From: Micromonospora sp. CB01531
Lineage (GTDB): Bacteria > Actinomycetota > Actinomycetes > Mycobacteriales > Micromonosporaceae
Assembly (NCBI RefSeq): GCF_001905095.1
Contig: NZ_LWLS01000057.1
Span: 97,217-161,216 of the forward strand
DNA length: 64,000 nt
Direction: 5' to 3'
Within the stretch, counting starts at the first letter, position 1. Each line of letters opens with the position of its first letter. The position numbers and the translations under genes were made by a program. The notes beneath the pieces were generated by a model. It worked only from the letters and a program-made list of their open reading frames with translations. It was not told the DNA's origin and searched no databases. This document shows, one piece after another, positions 13,758 through 22,669 of this stretch.

Positions 13758-15848
13758 GTGACCACCGAGACCCCCGTCGCCAAGCGCGTGCCGAGCGAGC
13801 GCACCCACCACGGCGACACTGTCGTCGACGAGTACGCCTGGCTGGCGGCCAAGGACGACCCGGCGACGATCGCCTACCTGACCGCGGAGAACGCGTACAC
13901 CGAGGACCGCACCACGCACCTGGCGGAGCTGCGGTCCCAACTGTTCGAGGAGACCCGCCGGCGCACCCAGGAGACCGACCTGTCGGTGCCCACCCGCAAG
14001 GACGGGTACTGGTACTACACCCGCACGGTCGAGAGCCAGCAGTACGGCGTGCACTGCCGCCGGGCCGTCCGGGACGGCGAGACCGCGCCCCCGATCAGCG
14101 CCGACGGCGCTCCGCTGGACGGCGAGGAGGTGCTGCTCGACGGCAACCTGCTCGCCGAGGGGCACGACTTCTTCGCCCTCGGCGTGTTCGATGTCAGCCC
14201 GGACGGGCGCTGGCTCGCATACTCGGCGGACTTCGCCGGCGACGAGCGGTTCACCCTGCGGATCAAGGACTTGAGCACCGGCGAGGTGCTGCCCGACGAG
14301 ATCGCGGACACCTTCTACGGCACCGCCTGGTCGAGCGACGCCTCGACGCTCTTCTACGTCACGGTGGACGACGCCTGGCGGCCGAACCGGGTCTGGCGGC
14401 ACGCCGTCGGCACCCCGTCGAGCGAGGACGTGGTCGTCCACCAGGAGGACGACGAGCGGTTCTGGGTGGGCGTCGAGCTGACCCGCTCCGAGCGGTTCGT
14501 GATGATCGACATCCACAGCAAGATCACCAGCGAGGTACGGGTCGTCCCGGCGGCCAACCCGACCGGTGAGCCCGCCGTCATCGCCCCGCGCCGGCAGGGC
14601 GTCGAGTACTCGGTGGAGCACCACGGGCACCGGTTCCTGATCCTGCACAACGACGGCGCGGAGGACTTCGCCCTCGCGTTCACCTCGGCGGACACGCCCG
14701 GCGACTGGACCCCGTTGATCGAACACTCGCCGGGCACCCGGCTGGAGTCCGTCGACGCGTTCGAGAACCACCTGGTCGTCTCGCTGCGCAGCAACGGGCT
14801 GACCGGGCTGCGGGTGCTGCCGGTCGGCGGCGGCGACCCGTACGACATCGACTTCCCGGAGCCGATCTACAGCGTCGGGCTGGACGCCAACCCGGAGTAC
14901 CGCACCCGCGAGCTGCGGCTGCGCTACACCTCGCTGGTCACCCCGGACTCGGTCTACGACTACGACCTGGTCACCCGGCAGATGGTGCTGCGCAAGCAGA
15001 AGCCGGTCCGCCCCGGGCCGGACGGGCGGGCGTACGACCCGGCCGACTACGAGCAGCACCGGGACTGGGCGCTGGCCGACGACGGCACCCGGGTGCCGAT
15101 CTCGCTGGTCTGCCGGAAGGACACCCCACACGACGGCTCCGCCCCCTGCCTCATCTACGGCTACGGCTCGTACGAGGCGAGCATGGACCCGTGGTTCTCC
15201 ATCGCCCGGCTCAGCCTGCTCGACCGGGGCGTCATCTTCGCCGTGGCGCACATCCGCGGCGGCGGCGAACTCGGCCGGCGCTGGTACGACGAGGGCAAGC
15301 TGCTCGCCAAGAAGAACACCTTCACCGACTTCGTGGCCTGCGCCCGGCACCTGGTCAAGGCCGGCTGGACGGCCACCGACCGCCTGGTGGCCCGGGGCGC
15401 GTCGGCCGGCGGTCTGCTGATGGGCGCCGTGGCCAACCTCGCGCCGGACGCGTTCACCGGGATCGTCGCGCAGGTGCCCTTCGTGGACGCGCTCACCTCG
15501 ATCCTCGACCCGTCGCTGCCGCTCACCGTCACCGAGTGGGAGGAGTGGGGCAACCCGCTCGACGACCCCGAGGTGTACGCGTACATGAAGTCGTACACCC
15601 CGTACGAGAACGTGGCCCCGGTCACCTACCCGGCCATCCTCGCGGTGACCAGCCTGAACGACACCCGGGTGCTCTACCACGAGCCGGCCAAGTGGATCGC
15701 CCGGCTGCGGGCGGTCGCCCCGGAGGGCGACTACCTGCTCAAGACCGAGATGGGTGCCGGCCACGGCGGCCCGAGCGGTCGCTACGACGCCTGGCGCGAG
15801 GAGGCGTTCATCAACGCCTGGATCCTCGACCGGCTGGGCCGCGCCTGA
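13758..15848 (+). CDS. ptrB: oligopeptidase B, S9 family serine peptidase
   Basis: 696-residue cytosolic prolyl-oligopeptidase-family enzyme that cleaves short peptides after basic residues. The N-terminal half is a beta-propeller (about residues 70-400). The C-terminal alpha/beta-hydrolase has catalytic Ser549 in ARGASAGGLLMG, Asp635 in SLNDTRVLYHEP and His669 in GAGHGG. Length is typical for PtrB. The start is GTG behind a leaderless -10 box. It is monocistronic, divergent from the FAD oxidoreductase, and ends in a strong palindrome at 15879. Confidence 0.94.
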   Translation: MTTETPVAKRVPSERTHHGDTVVDEYAWLAAKDDPATIAYLTAENAYTEDRTTHLAELRSQLFEETRRRTQETDLSVPTRKDGYWYYTRTVESQQYGVHCRRAVRDGETAPPISADGAPLDGEEVLLDGNLLAEGHDFFALGVFDVSPDGRWLAYSADFAGDERFTLRIKDLSTGEVLPDEIADTFYGTAWSSDASTLFYVTVDDAWRPNRVWRHAVGTPSSEDVVVHQEDDERFWVGVELTRSERFVMIDIHSKITSEVRVVPAANPTGEPAVIAPRRQGVEYSVEHHGHRFLILHNDGAEDFALAFTSADTPGDWTPLIEHSPGTRLESVDAFENHLVVSLRSNGLTGLRVLPVGGGDPYDIDFPEPIYSVGLDANPEYRTRELRLRYTSLVTPDSVYDYDLVTRQMVLRKQKPVRPGPDGRAYDPADYEQHRDWALADDGTRVPISLVCRKDTPHDGSAPCLIYGYGSYEASMDPWFSIARLSLLDRGVIFAVAHIRGGGELGRRWYDEGKLLAKKNTFTDFVACARHLVKAGWTATDRLVARGASAGGLLMGAVANLAPDAFTGIVAQVPFVDALTSILDPSLPLTVTEWEEWGNPLDDPEVYAYMKSYTPYENVAPVTYPAILAVTSLNDTRVLYHEPAKWIARLRAVAPEGDYLLKTEMGAGHGGPSGRYDAWREEAFINAWILDRLGRA

Positions 15849-15878
15849 TCCCGCCGCTGACCCGCCGCCCCCTTGGCC

Positions 15879-15936
15879 CGCTTTCCCGGAAAGAGTGCCT
15901 ATTTCAACTCCGGTAGCCACTCCTTCCGGGAAAGCG
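15879..15936. terminator. palindrome between convergent ptrB and dehydratase genes
   Basis: CGCTTTCCCGGAAAGAGTG (15879-15897) pairs with CACTCCTTCCGGGAAAGCG (15918-15936), with one mismatch over 19 bases and a 20-base loop. It is a probable bidirectional terminator. The motif CACTCyTTCsGG recurs in the palindrome at 54073. Confidence 0.65.
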
Positions 15937-15946
15937 CGCGAGGGCC

Positions 15947-16900
15947 TCAGGGGGCGGGCGCGGTGAGCACCGACGCCAGGACCGCCGGATCGACGTTGCC
16001 GCCAGTGAGTACGGCAGCGGTCCGGCCGGACGGCAGCGCGTCGGCGTGGAAGAGGCGGGCGGCGACCGCCACGGCTCCGCTCGGCTCCACCACCAGCCGG
16101 GCCTCCCGGGCCAGCCGGCCCATCGTCGCGGCGATCTCCTCCTCGGTCACCGTGATGATGCCGTCGAGGCGTTCCCGCAGGTGGGCGAGGGTCAGCTCGG
16201 AGAGGTTGGTGCGCAGCCCGTCCGCGCTGGTCCGGTAGGTCCGCTCGACGTCCCAGACCACCAGCTCACCGGCGGCGAGCGACTCCTGGGCGTCCGCCGC
16301 GAGCAGCGGTTCCACCCCGACGACGGTGGCCGACGGGCGCAGCGCCTTCACCGCGGTGGCGACCCCCGAGGAGAGCCCGCCCCCGCCGACCGGCACCAGC
16401 ACCACGTCGACGTCGGGCAGGTCCGCCACGACCTCCAGCCCGATGGTGCCCTGTCCGGCGATGATCCGCCGGTCGTCGAAGGGCGGCACCAGCGTGGCCC
16501 CGGTGTGGGCGGCGATCCGCTCCGCCTCCGGCAGCCGGCGGGCCCGTGGGACGAACCGCACTTCGGCGCCGAGCGCCCGGATCTGGTCCACCTTGACCTG
16601 CGGCGCTCCCTCGGGGACGACCACCGAGCACCGGACCCCGAACGCCCGTGCCGCGTACGCGAGGGCCTGCCCGTGGTTGCCGGACGAGTGGGTGACCACG
16701 CCCCGGGACCGGGCGGCCGGGTCGAGCCGGGCCACCGCGTGGGTCGCGCCGCGCAGCTTGAACGACCCCACCGGTTGCAGGCTCTCCGGCTTGAGCCAGA
16801 CTTCGTCGTCCCACGGTGCTGGCAGCAGTGGGGTACGCACGACCGTTCCGGCGATGTCGTCGGCAGCGGCCCGGACGTCCTCGATCGAGATCAGCTCCAT
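15947..16900 (-). CDS. PLP-dependent threonine/serine dehydratase-like enzyme
   Basis: 317-residue fold-type II PLP enzyme. The lysine anchor is VGSFKLRGA (Lys48), with SSGNHGQALA (72-81) and the phosphate-binding loop VGGGGLSSG (171-179). It has a single catalytic domain and no ACT regulatory domain. It is therefore closer to catabolic threonine dehydratase or serine racemase than to biosynthetic IlvA. Activity between Thr/Ser dehydration and racemisation cannot be settled from sequence. ATG 16900 opens MELISIEDVRAAADDIAGTV, the usual start of this family. Confidence 0.88.
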   Translation of the reverse strand: MELISIEDVRAAADDIAGTVVRTPLLPAPWDDEVWLKPESLQPVGSFKLRGATHAVARLDPAARSRGVVTHSSGNHGQALAYAARAFGVRCSVVVPEGAPQVKVDQIRALGAEVRFVPRARRLPEAERIAAHTGATLVPPFDDRRIIAGQGTIGLEVVADLPDVDVVLVPVGGGGLSSGVATAVKALRPSATVVGVEPLLAADAQESLAAGELVVWDVERTYRTSADGLRTNLSELTLAHLRERLDGIITVTEEEIAATMGRLAREARLVVEPSGAVAVAARLFHADALPSGRTAAVLTGGNVDPAVLASVLTAPAP

Positions 16901-16951
16901 CGGCCCATCCTGCCCCGCCGCCGCGAACCTCGCCGCCCCTAGACTGCCAGG

Positions 16952-17131
16952 ATGAGCGGGACCGCCGAGGAGGAGCCGACCGGGACGGAGGCACCCCCGG
17001 CGCGGGCGGCCCGGCGCGGGCCGACCTGGGTGATCCTCGCGGTGGTGGCCGCCGCCCTGCTGGTCTGCTGCTGCTCGGCGGTGATCGGCCTGGTCGTCGC
17101 CTGGTCCGCCGGCCTGCTCACCACCCGCTGA
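16952..17131 (+). CDS. small single-pass membrane protein
   Basis: 59-residue protein. Residues 1-24 are acidic then basic (MSGTAEEEPTGTEAPPARAA...RRGP), and 25-55 form one hydrophobic helix with a Cys triplet (LLVCCCSAVIGLVV). Its ATG follows TAGACT (16940-16945) by six bases, a leaderless arrangement that supports expression. It is divergent from the dehydratase and convergent with the deacetylase/GT2 gene. Function is unknown. Confidence 0.6.
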   Translation: MSGTAEEEPTGTEAPPARAARRGPTWVILAVVAAALLVCCCSAVIGLVVAWSAGLLTTR

Positions 17132-17196
17132 CGCCCACCACGTTCGCCGCGTCGCAGGCACACGGCGTCACGGCGGCGGGGCCGCCCAGCAACCGC

Positions 17197-19314
17197 TCAA
17201 CGGACCGGGGCCGGCGGGGCCAGGGCAGCCGCCTCCCCGGTACGCGCCATCCGCTGCCAGCGCAGCCGGTTGCCGATCACCGCGGTCACCACCGACTGCA
17301 CCACCACCAGGTACATCACCTGCCGGTAAACGAGCTGCTGGAACGGCAGCGCCCACAGGGGCCCGAACCGCTCCCGGTCCAGGCGCAGCGCGTACGCGGC
17401 GGTGAAGCCCTGGAGCAGGAGCAGCCCGACCCAGGCCAGCACGAGCTTCGACCAGGGCAGGAAGAGCAGTCCGTACAGGGCGAAGACATCGACCGCCGGA
17501 GCGGCCAACGGCAGCACGACCTGAAACACGGTCAGGTACGGCAGACCCCGCCGGCCCAGTTTCCCGCCCGCCCCCGGCTCGCCCAGCGCGTGCCGGTGTT
17601 TCCACATCGCCTGCAGGGTGCCGTAGCACCAGCGGTACCGCTGCCGCCAGAGCTGGCGCAGCGACGACGGCGCCTCGGTCCAGGCGATCGCGCGCTCCTC
17701 GTACACCACCCGCCAGCCGGCCCGGAGCACCTTCATAGTCAGGTCGGTGTCCTCGGCAAGGGTGTCGGCGGGGACGCCGCCGACGGCGAGCAGCACCTCG
17801 CGACGGAACGCCCCGATCGCGCCGGGGATGGTCGGCATGCACTCGAGCACGTCGTACATCCGGCGGTCCAGGTTGAACCCGATCACGTACTCCAGGTGCT
17901 GCCAGCGGCCGAGGAGCCGGCGCCGGTTGGCCACCTTGGTATTGCCGCTGATCGCGCCGACGCGGGGGTCCGCGAAGCCTTGGACCAGCCGGTGGAGGGT
18001 GTCCGGCTGGAAGACGGTGTCCCCGTCGACCAGCACCAGCAGGTCGGCGCGTGCGGCCCGGATGCCGGTGTTCAGCGCGGCCGGCTTGCCGGCGTTCGCC
18101 TGCCGGATGACGCGTACCCCGCGTAGCCGCATCCGCTCGACGATCTCGGCGGTACCGTCGCTGGAGCCGTCGTCCACCACGATCACCTCCAGCGTCGGGT
18201 ACGCGCTGGCGACCAGCGACCGCACAGTGGCGGCGATGTTCGCGGCCTCGTTGTACGCCGGCACGATCACCGAGACCGGCGCGCCCACCACGGGCCGGCG
18301 ACGCCGGGGCCGGCGGACCCGGCGTACGTGCAGTTGGGCGCAGACCACCTGCACGCCGAGCCGCGCCACCCCGAGCACCAGCGCCACGCCGAGCAGCAGG
18401 TTCATGGCGGAGGCCAGCCAGCCGGCCCCGGTCTGCGCCCAGCGCACCGCGATCCCGCTCAGCCGGGCACCGGCGCCGGCCGGGAGCATCGACGCGGGAG
18501 CCCCGATCCCCTCCGACACGGTGGTGAACCGGTATCCCGCCTGGGCCAGGCGGGGCAGCAACTGATCGAGGGCGGCCACGGTCTGGCTGCGGTCGCCGCC
18601 GCCGTCGTGCATGAGCACCGCGGCCCCGGCACCGCCCTGCGGCGTGGCCGCCCGGACGATGGCCGGGACACCGGGGCGCTCCCAGTCCCTGGCGTCCCGG
18701 TCGGCGAGCACCGCCACGTGCCCGCTGCCGGCGGCGTCGCGTAGCGCGTCGTACAGCGGCCGGGTCAGCGCCGCGGGGGTCGACGAGAAGGGCGGCCGGA
18801 ACAGGGTCACTTCGCGGCCGGTGGCGCCGGCGATCGCGTTCCGCGTCCAGGCGAGTTCGGCCTTGGCCCGCCAGCCGGGCATGTTGCCCACGTCCGCGTG
18901 GGTGAAGGTGTGCGAGCCGATCTCGTGCCCCTCGGCCAGGATCCGCCGGACCAGTTCGGGGTGCTCATTCACCCGGGCGCCGACCACGAAGAAGGTGGCG
19001 CGGGCGTGGTGCCGGCGCAGCACGTCGAGCACCTGCGGCGTCCACCGCGGGTCCGGCCCGTCGTCGAAGGTCAGCGCCAGGGTGCGCGGCGCGAGCCGCC
19101 GAGTGACCGGCGTGGGGCCGTCCAGCCGCAGCACGGGTCCAGCAGCGCTGACCTGTTTCGGTGCCGGTGCGGTGGGCGTCTGGGCGGGGCCCGAGCCGCC
19201 GCGGACGTTGGTGACCAGGCCGTTGAAGCTGAGCGCCGCAAGGAGGGCGACCAGCCCCAGCAGGAGCAGCAACCAGTGTGCCCGGGGGTCGCGGCGGGCC
19301 ACGTGTCGTGCCAT
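17197..19314 (-). CDS. fused NodB polysaccharide deacetylase and GT2 processive glycosyltransferase
   Basis: 705-residue membrane protein with one helix at about 14-33. An extracytoplasmic NodB domain carries TFDDGPD (82-88), SHTFTH (134-139) and RPPF (173-176). A second membrane segment lies at about 302-325. A cytosolic GT2 domain carries DDGSSDGT (381-388), DGDT (430-433), EDTDLT (521-526) and QRYRW (558-562), and C-terminal helices follow. These motifs fit a processive synthase of N-acetylglucosamine-type polymer (PgaC/HAS class) joined to its de-N-acetylase. The product, perhaps a partly deacetylated surface polysaccharide, is inferred. It begins two bases after the stop of the upstream membrane gene. 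Confidence 0.9.
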   Translation of the reverse strand: MARHVARRDPRAHWLLLLLGLVALLAALSFNGLVTNVRGGSGPAQTPTAPAPKQVSAAGPVLRLDGPTPVTRRLAPRTLALTFDDGPDPRWTPQVLDVLRRHHARATFFVVGARVNEHPELVRRILAEGHEIGSHTFTHADVGNMPGWRAKAELAWTRNAIAGATGREVTLFRPPFSSTPAALTRPLYDALRDAAGSGHVAVLADRDARDWERPGVPAIVRAATPQGGAGAAVLMHDGGGDRSQTVAALDQLLPRLAQAGYRFTTVSEGIGAPASMLPAGAGARLSGIAVRWAQTGAGWLASAMNLLLGVALVLGVARLGVQVVCAQLHVRRVRRPRRRRPVVGAPVSVIVPAYNEAANIAATVRSLVASAYPTLEVIVVDDGSSDGTAEIVERMRLRGVRVIRQANAGKPAALNTGIRAARADLLVLVDGDTVFQPDTLHRLVQGFADPRVGAISGNTKVANRRRLLGRWQHLEYVIGFNLDRRMYDVLECMPTIPGAIGAFRREVLLAVGGVPADTLAEDTDLTMKVLRAGWRVVYEERAIAWTEAPSSLRQLWRQRYRWCYGTLQAMWKHRHALGEPGAGGKLGRRGLPYLTVFQVVLPLAAPAVDVFALYGLLFLPWSKLVLAWVGLLLLQGFTAAYALRLDRERFGPLWALPFQQLVYRQVMYLVVVQSVVTAVIGNRLRWQRMARTGEAAALAPPAPVR

Positions 19315-19316
19315 GG

Positions 19317-19736
19317 TCAGGGCTTGCCCGGGCTCTTGCTCGGCTTGGCGCTGTTGCGCCGCTCGTCACCCTGACCCGGCACGCTGCCGGAGCGGCGGGG
19401 GGCCGGAGTCGCGGCCCGGGCGGCGCCGGTCGGCTGGGTGGCGGTGGGCGAGGACACGGGCGGGGTGATGCTGGTCACCGGCTCGGGACGAGGGCGCGGC
19501 CTGGTCTGCCCGGTCGGGGGCGGGGCGTCCACGCCGACCTCGAGCGGCGGCCCGACCTTCGTCTCCGACCACCCGGGCAGTGGCACGGAGGAGTCGACGA
19601 AGAGGCCGGCGAAGATCAGACCGAGGCTGGTGAGCAGGCCGAGGCCCATCGCCGTGCCCGCGACCATGGTCAGCCGCCGGCGGCGGCCGGTCCGGTCGAC
19701 GAACACCGGTGCCGGTCTGCCGGGCTGGTTGTGCAT
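19317..19736 (-). CDS. single-pass membrane protein with Pro/Thr-rich tail
   Basis: 139 residues: a basic cytosolic N-terminus, one helix (MVAGTAMGLGLLTSLGLIFAG, about residues 24-44), then an outward Pro/Ser/Thr/Arg-rich low-complexity tail ending in KPSKSPGKP. ATG 19736 is preferred because GGGAGA lies about eight bases upstream. The frame extends to 19820 without such a site. It is two bases from the deacetylase/GT2 start, so one operon is likely. It may assist the polymer machinery, but nothing in the sequence proves it. Confidence 0.7.
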   Translation of the reverse strand: MHNQPGRPAPVFVDRTGRRRRLTMVAGTAMGLGLLTSLGLIFAGLFVDSSVPLPGWSETKVGPPLEVGVDAPPPTGQTRPRPRPEPVTSITPPVSSPTATQPTGAARAATPAPRRSGSVPGQGDERRNSAKPSKSPGKP

Positions 19737-19848
19737 GCTGGTGGTCTCCCGCTGTCGCGCTCTCCGCTGGCCGCTGCGGCCCGGCTCCGGGAAGGCCATC
19801 GGCAGGCCTCCCGGTGCCAACAGCGTTCGCGCTGGTCACCGCGTCACA

Positions 19849-21363
19849 TCAGGTGGTTCGCAGTTCCTCCAGGTTGGTGCTGGCGCGCAGGAAGAGCAGG
19901 CCGACCCCGACCATGGCCAGCACCGCGGCCAGGGCACCGACCCCGAGCCAGGCCAACTGCTCCAGCGGTACGTCGGGCACGACGGTCACGTGGGGCACCC
20001 ACTCGGTCCGGGTGTACTGCGCCTGGGTGGCCGGGTCGTTGCAGAGTTGCTCGCCGGCGTCGCAGACCTGCTGGGTGTAGCCGCCCGCGCTCGGCGGCCG
20101 GAACACCCCCCGGACCAGCAGGTACCCGACAGCCAGCGCGATGCCGACCGCCGGCACGGCCGGGGCGAGGGACTGCCAGAGCAGGGCGCGGCCGATGGTG
20201 CCCCGGGGCACCCCGGTCGCCACCAGCGCCGCGTACGCCCGCCGGCGCGAGGTGATGCCCTCCACGACCGCAACGAGCAGCCCACCGGCCGCGATGGCCA
20301 CCGCCACCGCCACGGCCATGTCGACCAGGTCCATCGTCCGCAGGTAGAAGTCGTCCGATCCGCCCAGCCCGGCACCGGTCCGCCGATTCAACTCCATGGT
20401 CGTCAGGAGTTCGGCGCGGAAGCCGGCGGCACCCCCGCCGAAGATGAGCGCCGCCAGCAGCGCGGCGAACGTGCGGCTGCCCGCCCACGGGTCGGCCATC
20501 AGCCGGCGCGCGGCGAGCAGCGCGGCTGGGCGGCGGGCGCGCCGGTGCAGCATCCGGCCGACCGTGTGGGAGATCCAGCCGGTGCCGGTGACCACCCCGA
20601 CCATCGCGAGGAGGGCGCCGCCGGTCAGCAGTGTCGGCAGCAGCCAGGGTGGTGGCTGGTCGTTCCGCCGCTCGTACCAGGCCGCCACCGGCTGGAAGGC
20701 GGCGAACGCGGCCAACCCGACGATGATCAGCACACCGGGCCACGGCCACGGTGCCCGGGTCCGGACCCGGCGGACCACACCGAACGGGGTGGTGGTCACC
20801 CGACGCATCAGCAACGCGCTGACCAGGGCCGCCACCAACGGCAGCCCGACCACCACCGCGACGACCGCCGGCGGTGCTGGGTAGACGTCAGTGGGCAGCG
20901 GCAATCGCCCGAGCGTGTCCGGGCGGTGCAGCAGCTGGTGACCGACCAGGTAGCCGACGAGGCCGGCCAGCGTGCCGAGCAGGCTGGCCAACCCCGTCTC
21001 CGCCAACGCGATCCACGTGACCTGCCCGGGCGTGGCGCCGGCCAGCCGGAGCGCGGCAAGCCGGCGGTCCCGGGCCGGGGCGCCGAGCCGGGCGCACTGC
21101 CCGGCCAGCGCCAGCACCGGGACGGTCAGCAGCAGCAGGGCGAACGCGGTGCCGCCGCGCAGCCCCGGCTCCCGCAGCAGGGCGTTGCTGTACTGCTCCG
21201 ACTGGGTCCACGCGTCACCGGGCGGCTTGCGGATGGCCAGCACGGTCAGCGCGGCCAGACCGGCGAGGGTGGCCAGCGCGGCGCTCAGCGCGGTCAGCGC
21301 GACCCGGGCCAGGTCGGTCCGGGTGCCGGCCAGGGCGAGCCGGAACAGGGTGTGGGGCCTCAC
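19849..21363 (-). CDS. FtsX-like ABC transporter permease
   Basis: 504-residue membrane protein with an N-terminal helix (VALTALSAALATLAGLAALTV) and two FtsX-type helix clusters (about 85-270 and 355-500) separated by an extracytoplasmic loop. A second exposed loop near 410-445 contains two Cys. It is the partner of the ATPase at 21360, with stop and start overlapping by four bases. Such PadR-controlled pairs are usually lipid or peptide exporters or stress sensors; the substrate is unknown. Confidence 0.87.
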   Translation of the reverse strand: MRPHTLFRLALAGTRTDLARVALTALSAALATLAGLAALTVLAIRKPPGDAWTQSEQYSNALLREPGLRGGTAFALLLLTVPVLALAGQCARLGAPARDRRLAALRLAGATPGQVTWIALAETGLASLLGTLAGLVGYLVGHQLLHRPDTLGRLPLPTDVYPAPPAVVAVVVGLPLVAALVSALLMRRVTTTPFGVVRRVRTRAPWPWPGVLIIVGLAAFAAFQPVAAWYERRNDQPPPWLLPTLLTGGALLAMVGVVTGTGWISHTVGRMLHRRARRPAALLAARRLMADPWAGSRTFAALLAALIFGGGAAGFRAELLTTMELNRRTGAGLGGSDDFYLRTMDLVDMAVAVAVAIAAGGLLVAVVEGITSRRRAYAALVATGVPRGTIGRALLWQSLAPAVPAVGIALAVGYLLVRGVFRPPSAGGYTQQVCDAGEQLCNDPATQAQYTRTEWVPHVTVVPDVPLEQLAWLGVGALAAVLAMVGVGLLFLRASTNLEELRTT

Positions 21364-22061
21364 CGGTGGCCGCCCGGTAGGGGCGCGTCGAGTCCCAGGC
21401 CCGACTGGTCGACCAGCCCGTCGCGCAGCATCACCTCGCGGTCGGCGTACGCGGCGATCCGCGGCTCATGGGTGACCAGCACGACGGTGGTGTGCTGCTC
21501 GCGGGCGAGCCGGACCAGCTGGGTGAGCACCTGCTCGCCGGTGAGCGTGTCCAGGGCACCGGTCGGCTCGTCGGCGAAGAGCACCCGAGGCTCGGTGACC
21601 AGGGCCCGGGCGGTGGCGCAGCGCTGCTGCTGCCCGCCGGACATCTCGCCCGGCCGGACGTCGGCCACCTCGGCCACGCCGAGCCGATCCAGCCAGGTCA
21701 ACGCCGCCGTCCGCGCTTCTCGCCGCCCCGTGCCGGCGAGAAGCAGCGGAAGGGCGACGTTCTCCGCCGCGGTCAGCTCGGCGACGAGCTGACCGAATTG
21801 GAAGAGCACCCCGAACTCGGTGCGGCGCAGCCGGGACCGGACCGCCTCCGACCACAGGTCGATCCGTTCCCCCCGCCAGGTGACCTGACCGGCATCGGGG
21901 CGCAGGATGCCGGCGAGGCAGTGCAGCAACGTCGACTTGCCGCAGCCGCTCGGCCCGGTGACCGCGAGGATCTCCCCCTCCGCCACGTCGAGCGTCGCGC
22001 CGCGCAGGGCGGGCGTCCTGCCGTACGCCTTGACCAGCCCGCGGGCCTCCAGACATGTCAC
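21360..22061 (-). CDS. ABC transporter ATPase, MacB/LolD type
   Basis: 233-residue ATPase with Walker A GPSGCGKST (36-44), Q-loop at LFQFGQL, signature MSGGQQQR, Walker B/D-loop LFADEPTGALD and switch His in VTHEP. It pairs with the FtsX-like permease downstream. The GTG at 22061 overlaps the padR stop (GTGA, 22058-22061), so all three genes of the operon are translationally coupled. Confidence 0.93.
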   Translation of the reverse strand: MTCLEARGLVKAYGRTPALRGATLDVAEGEILAVTGPSGCGKSTLLHCLAGILRPDAGQVTWRGERIDLWSEAVRSRLRRTEFGVLFQFGQLVAELTAAENVALPLLLAGTGRREARTAALTWLDRLGVAEVADVRPGEMSGGQQQRCATARALVTEPRVLFADEPTGALDTLTGEQVLTQLVRLAREQHTTVVLVTHEPRIAAYADREVMLRDGLVDQSGLGLDAPLPGGHR

Positions 22062-22594
22062 GAGTGCACCTCCCGGTGCCAGTCGGCGACGCGTTCCAGG
22101 GTGGTGTGCAGCCACCGCAGGTCGGCGTCGAGATGGGCGATGGCGAAGTCGGCCGCGATCACCTCGTCGAGGCTGGCCGAGGGGGCGGTCTTCACCGCGG
22201 TCAGCTCGCGGAGCCGCTCGGTGTGCGCCCGGCGCTGGGCGATCAGGTAGGACCGGGCCCGGTCGGCGTCGTCGACCAGCAGGGCGACCATCACCTTGGC
22301 GAAGAGGGTGCTGGCCACGTACGGCATCGGCGGCTCGACGGTGGCGAGCCACCGGTCGAGCGCGTCCCGGCCCTCCGGGGTGAGCGCGTACGAGGTGCGG
22401 TCCGGGCCGCCGTCGCGCTCCTGGCCGGCGGGGACCACCAGGCCGTCCCGCTGCAGCCGGGCGAGGGTGGCGTAGACCTGCCCGAAGGCGAGCGGCCGGG
22501 CCCGGGGCAGCCGCTCGTCGTGCGCGCGCTTCAGCTCGTACCCGTGCCGGGCGCCCCCAGCGAGCAGCCCGAGCAGAACGTGCGGGGTGGACAC
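22058..22594 (-). CDS. PadR-family transcriptional regulator
   Basis: 178-residue regulator with an N-terminal winged helix (STPHVLLGLLAGGARHGYEL, then KRAHDERLP...QVYATLARLQRDGLV) and a C-terminal helical dimerisation domain (about 90-175). It is the first gene of the padR-ATPase-permease operon and probably autoregulates through the palindrome at 22603. The GTG start is close to the candidate promoter. Confidence 0.92.
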   Translation of the reverse strand: MSTPHVLLGLLAGGARHGYELKRAHDERLPRARPLAFGQVYATLARLQRDGLVVPAGQERDGGPDRTSYALTPEGRDALDRWLATVEPPMPYVASTLFAKVMVALLVDDADRARSYLIAQRRAHTERLRELTAVKTAPSASLDEVIAADFAIAHLDADLRWLHTTLERVADWHREVHS

Positions 22595-22602
22595 CTGCTT
22601 AA

Positions 22603-22621
22603 CTATTCACTCAGCGAATAG
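22603..22621. promoter_or_regulatory. PadR operator candidate
   Basis: CTATTCACTCAGCGAATAG is a 19-bp near-perfect palindrome centred just upstream of the padR start. It is AT-rich against its surroundings, as PadR operators are. Confidence 0.6.
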
Positions 22622-22632
22622 CGGTGTCAAGG

Positions 22633-22665
22633 ACGGCCCGCGCGGCGCGGTGCCGGGCGGGCCGT
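22633..22665 (-). terminator. hairpin after the DinB-like gene
   Basis: ACGGCCCGC (22633-22641) and GCGGGCCGT (22657-22665) form a perfect 9-bp stem directly past the stop at 22670. There is no T run, which is common in high-GC actinobacteria. Confidence 0.45.
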
Positions 22666-22669
22666 GGCG

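Noticed and set aside
13659..15920. Upstream extension of the FAD-oxidoreductase frame (to 15920)
   Set aside because: It runs antisense through oligopeptidase B. The true start is near 13658, with a promoter just before it.
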